A stretch of DNA of 13,615 nt from NCBI GenBank assembly GCA_030638405.1, contig DAOWER010000205.1, positions 1-13,615 on the forward strand, given 5' to 3'. Numbering within the stretch: the stretch's first letter is position 1; each line of letters opens with the position of its first letter. This document shows, one piece after another, positions 6,769 through 13,615 of the stretch. The DNA comes from Candidatus Eiseniibacteriota bacterium (GTDB lineage Bacteria > Joyebacterota > Joyebacteria > Joyebacterales > Joyebacteraceae). The translations under genes were made by a program, and so were the position numbers. The notes under the pieces were generated by a model. It made no database searches. It saw nothing but the letters and a program-made list of their open reading frames with translations, and had not been told where the DNA came from.

Positions 6769-7878
6769 TCACTCCGGATGCATGCCCGCCCGCGCGGCGA
6801 CTGCCTTGAAGATGCGCTCGGTCCGGTCGATCATCACGTCGAGACCGAACTCAGCACGCACGCGCTGGGCTGCGGCCTCGGAAAGGCGTCGCGCCAAGTC
6901 GCGGTCGGACAGGACGCGATGGAGGGCCCGCTCGATCGCCTCGGTGGACCCGGCGGGAATCAGGAGTCCCTCTCGACCGTCCCGGATCATCTCTGGAATA
7001 CCGGCCACCTCAGTTGCCACGACCGGCGTCCCGGCGACCATTGCCTCCAGTATCGAGTGCGGCATCCCCTCCCTGAGACTGGAAACGAGCAGGACGTCGG
7101 ATGCATCCAGAATCGCGGGAACATCGTCTCTGAGCCCCATGAAGATGACCGATCCTGCCGGCGCGACCGACGAGGCCAGCTCGCTGAGCTCCGGGCCGAG
7201 CCTGCCGGAACCGACTACTGCCAGCTTGGCGCCCGGCAGCCTCTCAGTCAAACGACTGAACGCCTCGAACGCAAGGGCGTGTCCCTTGTCTCTCACGAGC
7301 CGCGCAACTATCGACACGAGCGGCGCTTCTTGTCCCAGGCCCAGCTCCGCTCTGATCGCGGGACCGCCGCCGGGGGGCACGCGCGAAGGGTCGATCCCGT
7401 TGGGCACTATGGCCACCCGGTCCTCTGGCACGAGCCCCGAGTCTACCATCTGGTCGGCTATCTCACCGCAGTTCGCGAGCACGAACGAGACGCACCTGCC
7501 GTAGACCCAGTGGTTCAACCGCGAGGGTCGCGCGGGGAAATTGAGGCCCCTCCTCTCGACCACTTCCCCGACCCCGGCAAGACGCACCGCGGCGCATCCT
7601 ACGCGCACCGCGCGCTGCACGCTCACGTTCACCACGTCGGGGCGAAAACGCCTCAGAAAGCTCGCCAGACGGAACACCGACGCCGGGTCGAAATCGCTGC
7701 TCATCGGCAACCTCAGCACTGAGTGTCCCTCCCGCTCCGCCCTGTCCGCGAACGCGCCTCCCTGCCTCAGCACCATGGCGACCTCGTGGCCCCGCTCAGT
7801 CAGGCCGCGCATCGCCTCGAGCAGCCACGTCTCGCCTCCTCCGACGGAGCGCATCGAGTTCACGAATGTGATCCTCAA
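6769..7878 (-). CDS. GT4-family glycosyltransferase
   Basis: Protein of 369 residues with the standard two-domain GT4 layout. The N-terminus has RITFVNSMRSVGGGETWLL, with the GGGE loop of retaining GT4 enzymes (residues 13-16). The hinge has IVPNGID at 157-163. The donor domain has VSIVARLVRDKGHALAFEAF (Lys198), LAVVGSGRLGPEL, VIFMGLRDDVPAILDASDVLLVSSLREGMPHSILEAM and GTPVVATEVAGIPEMI. The EX7E motif is Glu270/Glu278. It starts with TTG: GGGAGG at 7890-7885 is 6 nt upstream and the TTGA overlaps the previous stop by 4 bp, so this rare start is well supported. It likely adds a core sugar on the cytoplasmic side; the sugar cannot be told. Confidence 0.93.
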   Translation of the reverse strand: MRITFVNSMRSVGGGETWLLEAMRGLTERGHEVAMVLRQGGAFADRAEREGHSVLRLPMSSDFDPASVFRLASFLRRFRPDVVNVSVQRAVRVGCAAVRLAGVGEVVERRGLNFPARPSRLNHWVYGRCVSFVLANCGEIADQMVDSGLVPEDRVAIVPNGIDPSRVPPGGGPAIRAELGLGQEAPLVSIVARLVRDKGHALAFEAFSRLTERLPGAKLAVVGSGRLGPELSELASSVAPAGSVIFMGLRDDVPAILDASDVLLVSSLREGMPHSILEAMVAGTPVVATEVAGIPEMIRDGREGLLIPAGSTEAIERALHRVLSDRDLARRLSEAAAQRVRAEFGLDVMIDRTERIFKAVAARAGMHPE

Positions 7879-8993
7879 TTCCGGCCTCCCGTGGTCTCGA
7901 GAACGCGGCTCACTCCCTCGACGAACGACTCCTGCGAGAGCGTACTCCGCGCGAAGCGGCCTGCGGCGGATGCCATGCGCGCCGCGCGCCCTGGCGACTC
8001 GAGCATCTCGAGAAGGGCCGACGCCAGCCCCTCGGCATCGCCTGGCCGTGCCAGCAGCCCGGTCACGCCATCCTCAATGAGTTCCGGAACGACCCCTACG
8101 CTCGTGGCAACGACTGGACGCCTGGCGGCCATGTACTCACTGACGGCCCGTGAGTTCTCCTCGCTTCCTGTCGACGAGGATACGCAGACTGCGGCCTCGG
8201 CCAGCACGGACGGTATGTCGTCCCTCCTGCCCGCAGCCACGACCGACGGACCGATGCCAAGTTCCTCCGCCAGCCCCAGCACTCCCGCCGGCTCTCCGGA
8301 CCACGGCTCGCCAACGAGCACCAAGACGGCGTTCCGACGCGTCTCAACGACTCGCGCCATGGCCTTGACAAGCACGTGCTGCCCCTTCACAGGCCAGAGT
8401 CTGGCGACGTTGACGATGAGAGGCGCGTCCGGAGCCACCCCCAGGGCGACTCGCAGATCGGGGGCTCCCGAGGCACGGTCGAACCTACTGACATCGACCG
8501 GCGCAAGCAGACGATGAACGCGCTCGGACGGAAGCGACAGCCCCGCCGTGAGCCAGGTTGCGATGCGCTGTGAGGAGACGATGACGGCTGCCGTCATGTT
8601 GCGGTAGAGGAACCTGTTGGCCACGCCCTCGTGCGGCTTCTGGGTGCCTCCCCTGAGATGTACGAGCGGGGCCCGCCTCCCAAGGGAGAAGGCGCAGCAA
8701 GCGTGCGGCGCAGATCGGGAGGAGTGGACGACGTCGAATCCCCTCTCGGAGGCTAGTGCGGACAGAAAGCGGGCGTCTGCCAGGAAGTCGGAAGGCGACC
8801 GAGACGGGGTTGGGCCGGGCAACCGGACTGTGCTCAGCCCCCGCCCTGTGGCGTCCAAAGCCGCGCTCCCGCTCGGGGCAGCGAGCGTCACATCCCAGCC
8901 GAGCGCCTGCTCTGCGCGCGCCACCTCGACCGCATACTCCATCTCCGCAGTCCATATCATTGAGTCTGTCACGACCAAGACCTTACGCGACAT
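7875..8993 (-). CDS. GT4-family glycosyltransferase
   Basis: Protein of 372 residues. The N-terminal domain begins RKVLVVTDSMIWTAEMEYAVE and contains GFDVVHSSRSAPHACCAF at 85-102 and PLVHLRGGTQKPHEG, a pattern seen in GT4 enzymes of LPS clusters. The donor domain has LIVNVARLWPVKGQHVLVKAM at 192-212 (Lys203), VLVLVGEPWSGE, VVAAGRRDDIPSVLAEAAVCVSSS and an EX7E pair Glu278/Glu286 in GSEENSRAVSEYMAA, then RPVVATSVGVVPELI. Retaining chemistry and a cytoplasmic location are expected; the sugar is unknown. I chose ATG 8993 (MSRKVLVV), which overlaps the previous stop by 11 bp and has AGGGA about 5 nt upstream. A frame extension to 9017 has no ribosome site. Confidence 0.93.
   Translation of the reverse strand: MSRKVLVVTDSMIWTAEMEYAVEVARAEQALGWDVTLAAPSGSAALDATGRGLSTVRLPGPTPSRSPSDFLADARFLSALASERGFDVVHSSRSAPHACCAFSLGRRAPLVHLRGGTQKPHEGVANRFLYRNMTAAVIVSSQRIATWLTAGLSLPSERVHRLLAPVDVSRFDRASGAPDLRVALGVAPDAPLIVNVARLWPVKGQHVLVKAMARVVETRRNAVLVLVGEPWSGEPAGVLGLAEELGIGPSVVAAGRRDDIPSVLAEAAVCVSSSTGSEENSRAVSEYMAARRPVVATSVGVVPELIEDGVTGLLARPGDAEGLASALLEMLESPGRAARMASAAGRFARSTLSQESFVEGVSRVLETTGGRN
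7885..7890 (-). promoter_or_regulatory. Ribosome binding site supporting a TTG start
   Basis: GGGAGG on the minus strand, followed by CCGGAA and then TTG at 7878-7876. The 6-nt spacing and the TTGA overlap with the upstream stop make the TTG start credible and point to translational coupling between the two GT4 genes. Confidence 0.7.
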
Positions 8994-10023
8994 CTGTTTC
9001 CCTTCCCACCAACTCAAGCGCGTGCGAAACGACGTCCTCCACGCGGACGCCCTTCATGCAGTCGAGCGTCCCCAAGGGACAGCTATCGCTCCCGTGCCGG
9101 CCGCACGGCCTGCAGTCGAGATGAGTCTCGACCACGGCCGACGCGTCCGCATACGGGGCAAACCCCTGCGCCGGAACGGTCGGTCCGAAGACGCTCACGA
9201 CCGGCGTGCCGAGACCCGCCGCCATGTGCGTGACCGCGGAGTCGTTGGAGAGAACAACGCTCGCACGCGACACCAGCGCCAGTAACGCTCTGAGGGAGAG
9301 CCTTCCCGTGAGGTCCGCGGGGGCAGACAACATCGAGCGCGCCACCAGGGCCCCGATGTTGCGCTCTTCGTCCGAACCCACAACCGCCACGGCGGCGTCG
9401 AGCTCCCGGGCAAGTTCCTCCGCCGCGGCGGAGAAGCGGTCGGGCAACCAGCGCTTCGTGGCCCAGCGGCTGCCGGGCGCGACCACGACCGCGCCGCCGA
9501 GGGAGTCCGCGCCCAGTTCGGACAGCACTGAGGACAACTCATCGCCGGCCAGGCCGGGCACCGAGAGTTCGAACGGGATGCGCCCGGCAGGGAACTCGAT
9601 ACCCAGAGGGCGCGCCAGCGACGCCACCCGCTCGACCTCGTGCGGGAACGCGCCGTAGGGGACCGTTTCAGTCAGCAGAGATCTGCCGCCGCTCACGTCG
9701 AACCCGACTCGTCGGCGCGCGCGCGCAGCGAAGCTCAGGAACGCGCTCCGGAACGACCTGTGGGGAACGAGGGCGACGTCGGCCGAGAGCTCCCTCAGCT
9801 CGTGGATCACCCGCACCATCCCCCCGACACCTGCGTCCACGCCCCGCTTGTCGTATGTGATCACGCGATCCGTGACGCCCTGCTCCTGGAGGAAGCCCGC
9901 GCCCGGCGGGGCCGCGACAACGAAGGTCCTCGATACGCGCGGGTCGCGCCGCAGCAGGTCCAGCAGGGGAACCGTCAGGATCACGTCCCCGAGAAACGCT
10001 GTCTGCACGACGAGACACCTCAT
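8983..10023 (-). CDS. waaF: ADP-heptose:LPS heptosyltransferase (GT9, WaaF-like)
   Basis: Protein of 346 residues. CLVVQTAFLGDVILTVPLL at 3-21 places the catalytic Asp at 13, the same number as in the E. coli heptosyltransferases. VVVAPGSRWATKRWLPDRF gives Lys190, VVLSNDSAVTHMAAGLGTPVVSVFGPT gives Asp261 and His266, and the C-terminus carries Cys304, Cys307, Cys315 and Cys322 with the CM pair. Inverting GT9 enzymes of this kind add L-glycero-D-manno-heptose to the inner core at the cytoplasmic face. The WATKRW and QTAFLGD wording is nearest to heptosyltransferase II, so waaF is a reasonable but not certain symbol. ATG 10023 sits in an ATGA overlap with the previous stop and has a GGGAGGGG stretch 7 nt upstream. 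The frame upstream of it is a shadow. Confidence 0.92.
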   Translation of the reverse strand: MRCLVVQTAFLGDVILTVPLLDLLRRDPRVSRTFVVAAPPGAGFLQEQGVTDRVITYDKRGVDAGVGGMVRVIHELRELSADVALVPHRSFRSAFLSFAARARRRVGFDVSGGRSLLTETVPYGAFPHEVERVASLARPLGIEFPAGRIPFELSVPGLAGDELSSVLSELGADSLGGAVVVAPGSRWATKRWLPDRFSAAAEELARELDAAVAVVGSDEERNIGALVARSMLSAPADLTGRLSLRALLALVSRASVVLSNDSAVTHMAAGLGTPVVSVFGPTVPAQGFAPYADASAVVETHLDCRPCGRHGSDSCPLGTLDCMKGVRVEDVVSHALELVGRETDVA

Positions 10024-11027
10024 GCGTCGGCCCCTCCCGTCTTCAGAAGCGCGGACGCCGCATCGAGGACCTCGTCGGGCGCGATGGACAGCATGCAGTC
10101 CCAGTGACCCAGGCGGCACCGCTCGCCCCCGTAGAACGAACAGGCGCTGCACTCGAGGTCCCTGTAGATGAGGGAGTGCCCGCGGAAGTCGAACTGGCCC
10201 GGGTCGGTGGGACCGAAGAGCGCGATGGAGGGAACGTCGAGAGCCATGGCCATGTGAGTGGGACCGCTGTCGTTCCCGATGAAGAGACGCGCACGGGCGA
10301 TGACGGCGGCCGTCTCGCCGAGGCTCATCTCTCCCGCCGCGTTCGTGACCCCCGCGCCGGCCTTGCGCGCGATATCACCGCAGAGCTCGCGCTCCCCGGG
10401 TGCGCCCAGAAGCACGACCCGCAGTCCGAGATCCGAGACGAGGTCGGCCGTCAGTCTTGCGTAGTTCTCGGACGGCCATCGCTTCGTTGCCCACACAGAC
10501 CCGGGGACGACGGACGCGAACGGCTCCGAGTCGACACCGGAACGCCGAAGGAACTCCCCGCCGGCCTCCGCATCGGACGCGCCGACGTAGAGTCGGGGAC
10601 TCCGGATGGGCGCGTCTACTCCGAGGGGTCCGAGCGCGTCCAGGTAGCGGCGGACGAGCAGCTGGCGGGCGCGGAACGGCCGCCTGAGCAGACGGACGCC
10701 GATCGCGTCCATGAGCTCGCGTTTGCGATAGGAACACCGGATCGGGATCCCGGACGCGCGAAGGATCCGCGACGTTCTCATGTTCCGGTGGAGGTCGACG
10801 GCGGCCGAATAGCCGGCGTCGCGCAGGTCACTGGCGAGCGCCGACATTCCGCCACGGAGCGACGTGTCGAGAATGTGAATTCGCGAGATCGCCGGATGCG
10901 CCTTCACAAGGTCGCGGAGTTCCTTCTTGACGGCGAACCCGATTCGGGCGGAAGGGTAGGCTTCGTGGAGAGCGGCGACGGCAGGCTCGGTCAGCACGAT
11001 GTCTCCGACGGAACTCAGTCTCAGCAC
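10020..11027 (-). CDS. ADP-heptose:LPS heptosyltransferase family protein (GT9), N-terminus uncertain
   Basis: Protein of 335 residues if it starts at GTG 11027. RLSSVGDIVLTEPAV contains the catalytic Asp (Asp9 here). YSAAVDLHRNMRTSRIL, VVPGSVWATKRWPSENYARL (Lys182), LFIGNDSGPTHMAMAL (Asp253, His258) and IALFGPTDPGQF are all classic GT9. A cysteine motif lies at Cys293, Cys296, Cys304 and Cys311. It should transfer heptose, as WaaC- or WaaF-like enzymes do. The start is odd. The first beta-strand of this family needs about four more hydrophobic residues, and the open frame upstream supplies them (VDSVVV), but no ATG, GTG or TTG lies in that frame back to the stop at 11144-11142. GTG 11027 has no ribosome site. 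A GTGA overlapping the ABC stop at 11056-11053 lies in the wrong frame and stops after five codons; one extra base would join it. It lies 25 bp after the ABC gene. Confidence 0.9.
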   Translation of the reverse strand: MLRLSSVGDIVLTEPAVAALHEAYPSARIGFAVKKELRDLVKAHPAISRIHILDTSLRGGMSALASDLRDAGYSAAVDLHRNMRTSRILRASGIPIRCSYRKRELMDAIGVRLLRRPFRARQLLVRRYLDALGPLGVDAPIRSPRLYVGASDAEAGGEFLRRSGVDSEPFASVVPGSVWATKRWPSENYARLTADLVSDLGLRVVLLGAPGERELCGDIARKAGAGVTNAAGEMSLGETAAVIARARLFIGNDSGPTHMAMALDVPSIALFGPTDPGQFDFRGHSLIYRDLECSACSFYGGERCRLGHWDCMLSIAPDEVLDAASALLKTGGADA

Positions 11028-11052
11028 GACGACGCTGTCTACCGCCCGCCCG

Positions 11053-12981
11053 TCACTCGTCGCGCGAACGCTCTCTCGGTCGCTCGTCCTGGTCGCTTCT
11101 GAACTGCATGTCGTAGAGGTACCGATAGAGACCTCCCAGACTCATGAGGTCCTCATGCGTGCCGGTCTCCCTGACGGCTCCGCCGTCCAGCACGACGATC
11201 CTGTCGGCGTTTCTCACCGTCGACAGCCTGTGTGCGATCACAAGAACGGTTCTTCCCCTGAGAAGGTGCTCTATCGCTTCCTGCACCAGCCGCTCGGATT
11301 CAGTATCAAGCGAAGACGTCGCCTCGTCCAGAATGAGGATCGGGGGGTTCTTGAGGATGGCCCGGGCGATGGCGATGCGCTGGCGCTCCCCGCCGGAGAG
11401 CATCACGCCGCGCTCCCCTATCTCGGTGTTGTAGCCGTCCGGCATCGCCGAGATGAAGCCGTGGGCGTTCGCCGCCTCGGCCGCAGCGAGGATCTCCTCA
11501 TCGGCGGCGCCGTCGAGACCGTACGCGATGTTGTTCCGAACCGTGTCGTTGAAGAGGATCGTCTCCTGCGTCACTACGCCCAGAAGCCTCCGCAGTGACT
11601 TCAGGTCCACGTCGCGCAGATCGACGTCGTCGATCGTCACCCTGCCGCTGGTGGGATCGTAGAATCTCGCCAGAAGGTCGAGCAGGGTCGACTTCCCGGC
11701 TCCGCTGGGACCGACTATCGCCACGATCTCTCCGCCGGCCACGCTGAGGTCGATGTCGCGCAGCACGATATCGCCCGTCTCGTAACTGAAGCTGACTCCC
11801 TCGAACGATATCCGGCCGCTGAACCCATCGAGCACTTCCCCGTCCACGGGTTCGACGACGGACGGCCGTGTGTCGAGTATGTCGAAGACCCTGCCGCCCG
11901 CGGCCAGGCCGATCTGAAGGTCGTTGTTGGCGCGCGACACCTTTCTGAGCGGCTGGAGCGCCGACAGCACGGCGCCCAGGAAGACGAGGAACCAGTCCGG
12001 AGAAACGTCGCTTCCGAGAATAACCTGCCGGCCTCCGTACCAGAGAATGGCGACAACGCCGATAAGACCGAGGTATTCGACAAGCGGTCCCGCCATCGCG
12101 CTCAGGACCTCCAGCCGTATGGAGGTGCGGAAGTAGTTCAAGGTGTGCCGGAAGAAGCGTTCCCTCTCGTAGTCCTCCATCCCGAATGCCTTGACCACGC
12201 GCATGCCGGCGATCGATTCCTCCAGCGTCGACGTGATGTCCGCCATTCTCTCCTGAAGCCTGGCGCTCCTCTTCCTCAGCCTGCGTCCGATCTGCGCCAT
12301 CAGAAGGACGATCGGAGGCAGCACGACGAGCGTGATGAGCGCGAGCCTCCAGCTGATCCAGACCGCGAGCGCCAGGTAGAGGACCGCAAGGAGGGCCTCC
12401 CGGAACAGGTTCGCGAAGGTCGCCACGAGCGCCTTCCGCACCAGCATCACGTCGTTGGTGATCCGTGATATCAGCTGCCCTGTCCTCTGTCCGTGGAAGA
12501 ACGACAGGGAGAGCTCGTTCAGATGGGAGAAGAGCGAATTCCGGATGTCGCGGATGACGCGCTGCTCGACCGTCACCATCAGGAACGTCTGGAGATATCC
12601 GAAGAGCGATTTCACGAAGAAGAGCACGAGGAACGCGACACATATCTTCCCCAGCGCCTCGCTCGCTGTCTCGCTGGCGAAGAAGGTGAGGACCCGCTCC
12701 TTCAGTTCCTCCTTGAGCCCGCCCACCGACGGGAGGTCACTCCCGGCGGACGGGAGGTCACCGCGGACGGACACGGAGAAATCCCCGCCCGCCTCCGGCT
12801 GCAACGCCGGCGCTTTCTCTGTTACGAGAGTCTGCTCCTCAAAGAGCACGTTCATGAAGGGGAGGATCATCCCGAGCGAGACGGTCGAGAGGACAGCGAA
12901 GAGCGCCATGCAGACCAGCGCCGCCAGGAGGCGACGCCAGTACGGTCTCACGTATCCCATCAACCTGATGAAGAGATGCAT
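11053..12981 (-). CDS. msbA: MsbA-type lipid A-core ABC exporter, fused membrane and ATPase domains
   Basis: Protein of 642 residues, about 60 longer than E. coli MsbA. The membrane domain spans roughly 1-350 with hydrophobic segments near 17-45, 112-136, 190-225, 295-319 and 328-345, and coupling-helix sequences such as VRDIRN-like VIRDIRNSLFSHL and EESIAGMRVVKAFG. The ATPase domain spans about 390-625: Walker A GPSGAGKST at 424-432, Q-loop Gln472, signature LSGGE at 528-532, Walker B ILILDE at 548-553 and H-loop His584. The dimer would flip core-lipid A across the inner membrane, which fits the surrounding core glycosyltransferases. The first periplasmic loop (about 47-110) is unusually long and holds a duplicated seven-residue unit. 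ATG 12981 follows the previous stop by 13 bp and has GGAG 4 nt upstream. A general lipid or drug exporter is the alternative. Confidence 0.93.
   Translation of the reverse strand: MHLFIRLMGYVRPYWRRLLAALVCMALFAVLSTVSLGMILPFMNVLFEEQTLVTEKAPALQPEAGGDFSVSVRGDLPSAGSDLPSVGGLKEELKERVLTFFASETASEALGKICVAFLVLFFVKSLFGYLQTFLMVTVEQRVIRDIRNSLFSHLNELSLSFFHGQRTGQLISRITNDVMLVRKALVATFANLFREALLAVLYLALAVWISWRLALITLVVLPPIVLLMAQIGRRLRKRSARLQERMADITSTLEESIAGMRVVKAFGMEDYERERFFRHTLNYFRTSIRLEVLSAMAGPLVEYLGLIGVVAILWYGGRQVILGSDVSPDWFLVFLGAVLSALQPLRKVSRANNDLQIGLAAGGRVFDILDTRPSVVEPVDGEVLDGFSGRISFEGVSFSYETGDIVLRDIDLSVAGGEIVAIVGPSGAGKSTLLDLLARFYDPTSGRVTIDDVDLRDVDLKSLRRLLGVVTQETILFNDTVRNNIAYGLDGAADEEILAAAEAANAHGFISAMPDGYNTEIGERGVMLSGGERQRIAIARAILKNPPILILDEATSSLDTESERLVQEAIEHLLRGRTVLVIAHRLSTVRNADRIVVLDGGAVRETGTHEDLMSLGGLYRYLYDMQFRSDQDERPRERSRDE
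12728..12769. repeat. Two tandem 21-bp units inside the ABC exporter gene
   Basis: The 13-base string GACGGGAGGTCAC occurs at 12728-12740 and again at 12749-12761, exactly 21 bp apart. The remaining 8 bases of each unit are diverged. The period keeps frame and encodes adjacent seven-residue units around SDLPS (…GDLPSAG, SDLPSVG…) in the long periplasmic loop. It looks like a small in-frame duplication. Confidence 0.65.
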
Positions 12982-12994
12982 GAAGCTCCGCCCG

Positions 12995-13615
12995 TCAGTT
13001 CGCGGCCGTCAGAAGAACCGCTTGAGTCCGTTCGATGAACTCCTGAATCGGGAACCGTTCGCCCGGCCTGAGTTCGACGATCTCGAGGAAACCGGAGTCG
13101 GGGAACGCGGCGTCCCGAACCTCGACGGGGGTCATGAGAGACACGGTCGGTATTCCCATCGCCACGGCGAAGTAGACAAGGTCGGTGTTGCTCGCCACGA
13201 AGAGGTCGCATTGCCCCAGCAGGCTGACGACGTCCCTCATGCGGCGCTGCTGGACCACGATAGGCTCTCTCCCGAGCATTGACTCGAGCTTCCCGACCAG
13301 CCAGTGGTGCTCGGGCGCCGTCAGGAGAATGGCCCTTGCCTGGTAATCCGAGCAGAGCTTGTCCAGAAGGCGCGCCTGCTGGGACACGGAGAGCGACGTC
13401 CCTCCTCGTCCGGTGCCCGGCTCGAAGCCCACGAGAAGCTCGTCATCGCGCGGCCTCCGGAAGTGGTCCTGCTTCTCCGCCAGTCTCCTCTCACGCTCCG
13501 GGACTTCCCACGACAGCCCGAGTCCGGACACGTCGACACCCATGACCCGCGCTATCTCGATGCCGAGTTGCGCCCTGGTCTGTCCAGGGACATTGCTGGA
13601 GACCTCGAGATTGAG
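12995..13615 (-). CDS. Divergent GT9-family glycosyltransferase, 5' end cut by window edge
   Basis: The last 206 residues are visible; the frame is open to the right edge, so an N-terminal domain of about 130-150 residues is expected outside. The visible part fits the ADP-sugar domain of GT9 enzymes: DELLVGFEPGTGRGGTSLS, RAILLTAPEHHWLVGKLESML, a cytosolic Rossmann pattern DLFVASNTDLVYFAVAMGIPTVSLMTP, and a C-terminal helix. Key residues differ from true heptosyltransferases. There is no KRW lysine after the EPG segment, the NDSG…H motif reads SNTD…Y, and the C-terminal cysteine motif of its three relatives is absent. It may use another donor or be an inactive relative. The apparent ATG at 13543 is internal, because coding-like sequence (AQLGIEIARVMGVDVSG) continues upstream. 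The gene precedes the ABC gene by 13 bp. Confidence 0.8.
   Translation of the reverse strand, partial: LNLEVSSNVPGQTRAQLGIEIARVMGVDVSGLGLSWEVPERERRLAEKQDHFRRPRDDELLVGFEPGTGRGGTSLSVSQQARLLDKLCSDYQARAILLTAPEHHWLVGKLESMLGREPIVVQQRRMRDVVSLLGQCDLFVASNTDLVYFAVAMGIPTVSLMTPVEVRDAAFPDSGFLEIVELRPGERFPIQEFIERTQAVLLTAAN

Noticed and set aside
6770..6772. GTG 6772 as the start of the third GT9 gene (GTGA overlap)
   Set aside because: The only GGAG overlaps this codon, while it is ideally spaced for ATG 6766 two codons later.
6727..11102. Long plus-strand open frames at 6727-7722 and 10104-11102
   Set aside because: They mirror GT4 and GT9 genes that have complete motif sets; no ribosome site or family pattern supports them.
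11498..12643. A 381-codon minus-strand frame inside the ABC exporter gene
   Set aside because: It is an alternate-frame shadow of the ABC gene, very rich in Arg, with no domain pattern.
12728..12769. The 13-bp direct repeats as an attachment site or CRISPR-like repeat
   Set aside because: There are only two copies, tandem and in frame within a gene, so a small coding duplication is the simpler reading.
12995..13543. Treating ATG 13543 as the true start of the right-edge gene
   Set aside because: The frame continues upstream to the edge with protein-like sequence, and a GT9 protein needs a further N-terminal domain.

Overview
The window is 13.6 kb of GC-rich DNA in which every credible gene lies on the minus strand. 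Read from right to left it is a lipopolysaccharide (LPS) core-assembly cluster. The host is therefore a diderm bacterium that makes a heptose-containing LPS or lipooligosaccharide. The evidence is three or four GT9 heptosyltransferase-family genes, an MsbA-like exporter, a GmhB heptose phosphatase and an O-antigen ligase/polymerase-type membrane protein. I cannot place the organism confidently. The GC richness and gene mix would suit an uncultured diderm lineage or a deltaproteobacterium-like group, but that is inference. I found no tRNA, rRNA, mobile element or CRISPR array.

Layout in transcription order: a GT9-family gene cut by the right edge (13615-12995); an MsbA-type ABC exporter (12981-11053); two GT9 heptosyltransferases (11027-10020 and 10023-8983); two GT4-type glycosyltransferases (8993-7875 and 7878-6769); a third complete GT9 gene (6766-5714); a third GT4-like glycosyltransferase (5717-4503); an O-antigen ligase-type protein (4522-3314); GmhB (3321-2719); an exported DUF3108 protein (2743-1862); and a protein resembling deoxyhypusine synthase (1840-890). 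Gaps are 25 bp or less and most junctions overlap, several as 4-bp NTGA stop/start overlaps. These twelve genes look like one operon whose promoter lies beyond the right edge.

The only clear transcriptional break is between 890 and about 716. An AT-rich stretch there carries a near-consensus sigma70 promoter (TTGACA, 18 bp, TAGAAT), then a leader with a strong hairpin. It drives a monotopic sugar-phosphate transferase of the PglC/WbaP/ExoY class that runs off the left edge.

Likely division of labour: GmhB supplies a late intermediate of ADP-heptose synthesis. The GT9 and GT4 enzymes build the core on lipid A at the inner face of the inner membrane. The MsbA-like ABC protein flips lipid A-core. 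The sugar transferase starts an undecaprenyl-linked glycan, and the ligase-type protein joins or polymerises glycan on the periplasmic side. The jobs of the DUF3108 protein and the deoxyhypusine-synthase-like protein in this setting are unknown, and they are the least explained part of the cluster. No gmhA, hldE, hldD or waaA is visible, so those steps must be encoded elsewhere.
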